Shown here: one piece after another, positions 5,127 to 5,468 of the stretch
Layout: every line of letters starts with the position of its first letter
Position numbering within the stretch: the first letter of the stretch is position 1
Assembly (NCBI GenBank): GCA_014803815.1
Contig: JAAVAY010000001.1
Coordinates: 1 to 5,468 of the forward strand
Direction: 5' to 3'
Source of the DNA: Allobaculum sp.
Lineage (GTDB): Bacteria > Bacillota_I > Bacilli_A > Erysipelotrichales > Erysipelotrichaceae
Length of the DNA: 5,468 bases
Notes under the pieces: generated by a model
What the model saw: the letters and a program-made list of their open reading frames with translations, nothing else
Told to the model about the DNA's origin: nothing
Databases searched by the model: none
Made by a program: the position numbers and the translations under genes

Positions 5127-5468
5127 GGACAACGTCCGCGGCTAAAGAAATTTGGTCGTGTATCTGCTCGAATTGCTGGAAAACCCTAAAGCTTGTGACA
5201 CGCAAGGCGTCGCGAAAGCAGAAACAAGGCACAAGATGGTGCATGGTTCAATCCTAAACACCTTTATAATGGGCAATCAGCAGCCAAGCTTTGTAAAAAG
5301 AAGGTTCAACGACTATTCCGAAAGGAAGTAGGGATGAAGCCATCCCGAAGTGGGCAGCCCTGAGCGCTTAAGGCGCAGGTGAAGAGATAGTCTATTCTGA
5401 TTCGAAAGAATCAGACGTTTTAAAAACGACACAAGATTTGCGCTCTTGTGGAAAAGCTAAGGTATGCT
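5114..5468 (+). ncRNA. Group I self-splicing intron (IA2-like), 3' end beyond window
   Basis: The catalytic core can be paired by eye. P2: CGGCTAAA-GAAA-TTTGGTCG (5139-5158). P3: CTGCTC 5164-5169 with GGGCAG 5352-5357. P4: TGCTG 5174-5178 with CAGCA 5278-5282. P5: CCC 5184-5186 with GGG 5271-5273. P6: GCC 5283-5285 with GGT 5303-5305, capped by CTTT-GTAA-AAAG (5289-5300). P7: GACTA 5311-5315 with TAGTC 5388-5392. P7.1: TTCC-GAAA-GGAA (5316-5327). P7.2: GGGATG-AAGC-CATCCC (5331-5346). P8: CCT/AGG and GCGC/GCGC (5359-5379). P9: TCTGATTC-GAAA-GAATCAGA (5396-5415). The R segment TTCAACGACTA and the two P7 side hairpins match the IA2 layout of the phage Twort intron. Two more hairpins follow (5416-5428 and CACAAGA/TCTTGTG 5430-5450). 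The 5' end is not fixed: I set it after TTGAT, but no convincing P1 guide pairing was found. No coding frame is visible inside; the 3' splice site lies beyond 5468. Confidence 0.92.
5114..5468 (+). mobile_element. Putative left end of an IStron-like element (group I intron plus IS200/IS605-type transposon)
   Basis: The intron begins directly after TTGAT (5109-5113). That is the pentamer targeted by IS605-family ISDra2 and, as I recall, by the C. difficile IStron CdISt1, whose 5' part is also a group I intron. Just inside the border, GGAC-AAC-GTCC (5127-5137) forms a strong subterminal hairpin like those at IS200/IS605 left ends. The host reading frame loses its family-like sequence at the same point. 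No tnpA or tnpB is visible, because the window ends while still in the ribozyme. A plain mobile group I intron with a homing endonuclease further on is the main alternative. Confidence 0.4.

Noticed and set aside
5114..5468. Group I intron inside a tRNA gene, as in cyanobacterial tRNA-Leu
   Set aside because: The 5' flank is a protein-coding gene with no tRNA half, and the P7.1/P7.2 hairpins indicate IA2 rather than the IC3 type found in tRNAs.
5464..5468. ATG at 5464 as the start of an intron-encoded endonuclease or transposase
   Set aside because: Only five bases remain and there is no good ribosome binding site, so nothing can be supported.

Overview
The window looks like a chromosomal segment of an AT-rich, low-GC Gram-positive bacterium (Bacillota). 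The evidence is strong AGGAGG-type ribosome binding sites, a T-box leader in front of a phenylalanyl-tRNA synthetase operon, and several U-tailed intrinsic terminators. The protein sequences would suit the Erysipelotrichia/Bacilli side of the phylum, but that is a guess. TGG encodes Trp and TAA/TAG end the genes, so the standard bacterial code applies.

Minus strand, 1-3032: the 5' part of pheT (running off the left edge) lies downstream of pheS. pheS follows a long untranslated leader with the hallmarks of a tRNA-Phe-sensing T-box: the AG bulge and GGTG distal loop of stem I, a TTC specifier, the TGGTACCGCGG T-box sequence and a terminator. The two subunits therefore form one operon controlled by uncharged tRNA-Phe. 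Upstream, also on the minus strand and with its own terminator, is an unrecognised protein of 203 residues with five membrane segments.

Plus strand, 3222-5126: a gene-free stretch holds a perfect palindrome, a promoter, and a leader RNA with an apparent pseudoknot that would cover the start region of a DegV-family (FakB-like, fatty-acid-binding) gene. That gene carries an apparent one-base deletion in a homopolymer run. It ends at a strong terminator and is followed by a TrmH/SpoU-family RNA methyltransferase of the YsgA type. This family neighbours pheS in Bacillus too, but here it is divergent from pheST.

Plus strand, about 5114-5468: the sequence changes abruptly in the last codons of the methyltransferase into a group I self-splicing intron. 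P2 to P9 can be paired by eye (P2, P3, P4, P5, P6, P7, P7.1, P7.2, P8, P9), and the organisation is the IA2 type of phage Twort. The junction follows TTGAT, the insertion target of IS200/IS605 elements such as ISDra2 and of the Clostridioides difficile IStron CdISt1. The methyltransferase reading frame loses its family-like C-terminus at exactly that point. The best explanation is the left end of an IStron-like (group I intron plus IS605-type transposon) insertion whose open reading frames lie beyond the right edge. The ribozyme is well supported. The IStron identity is inference.
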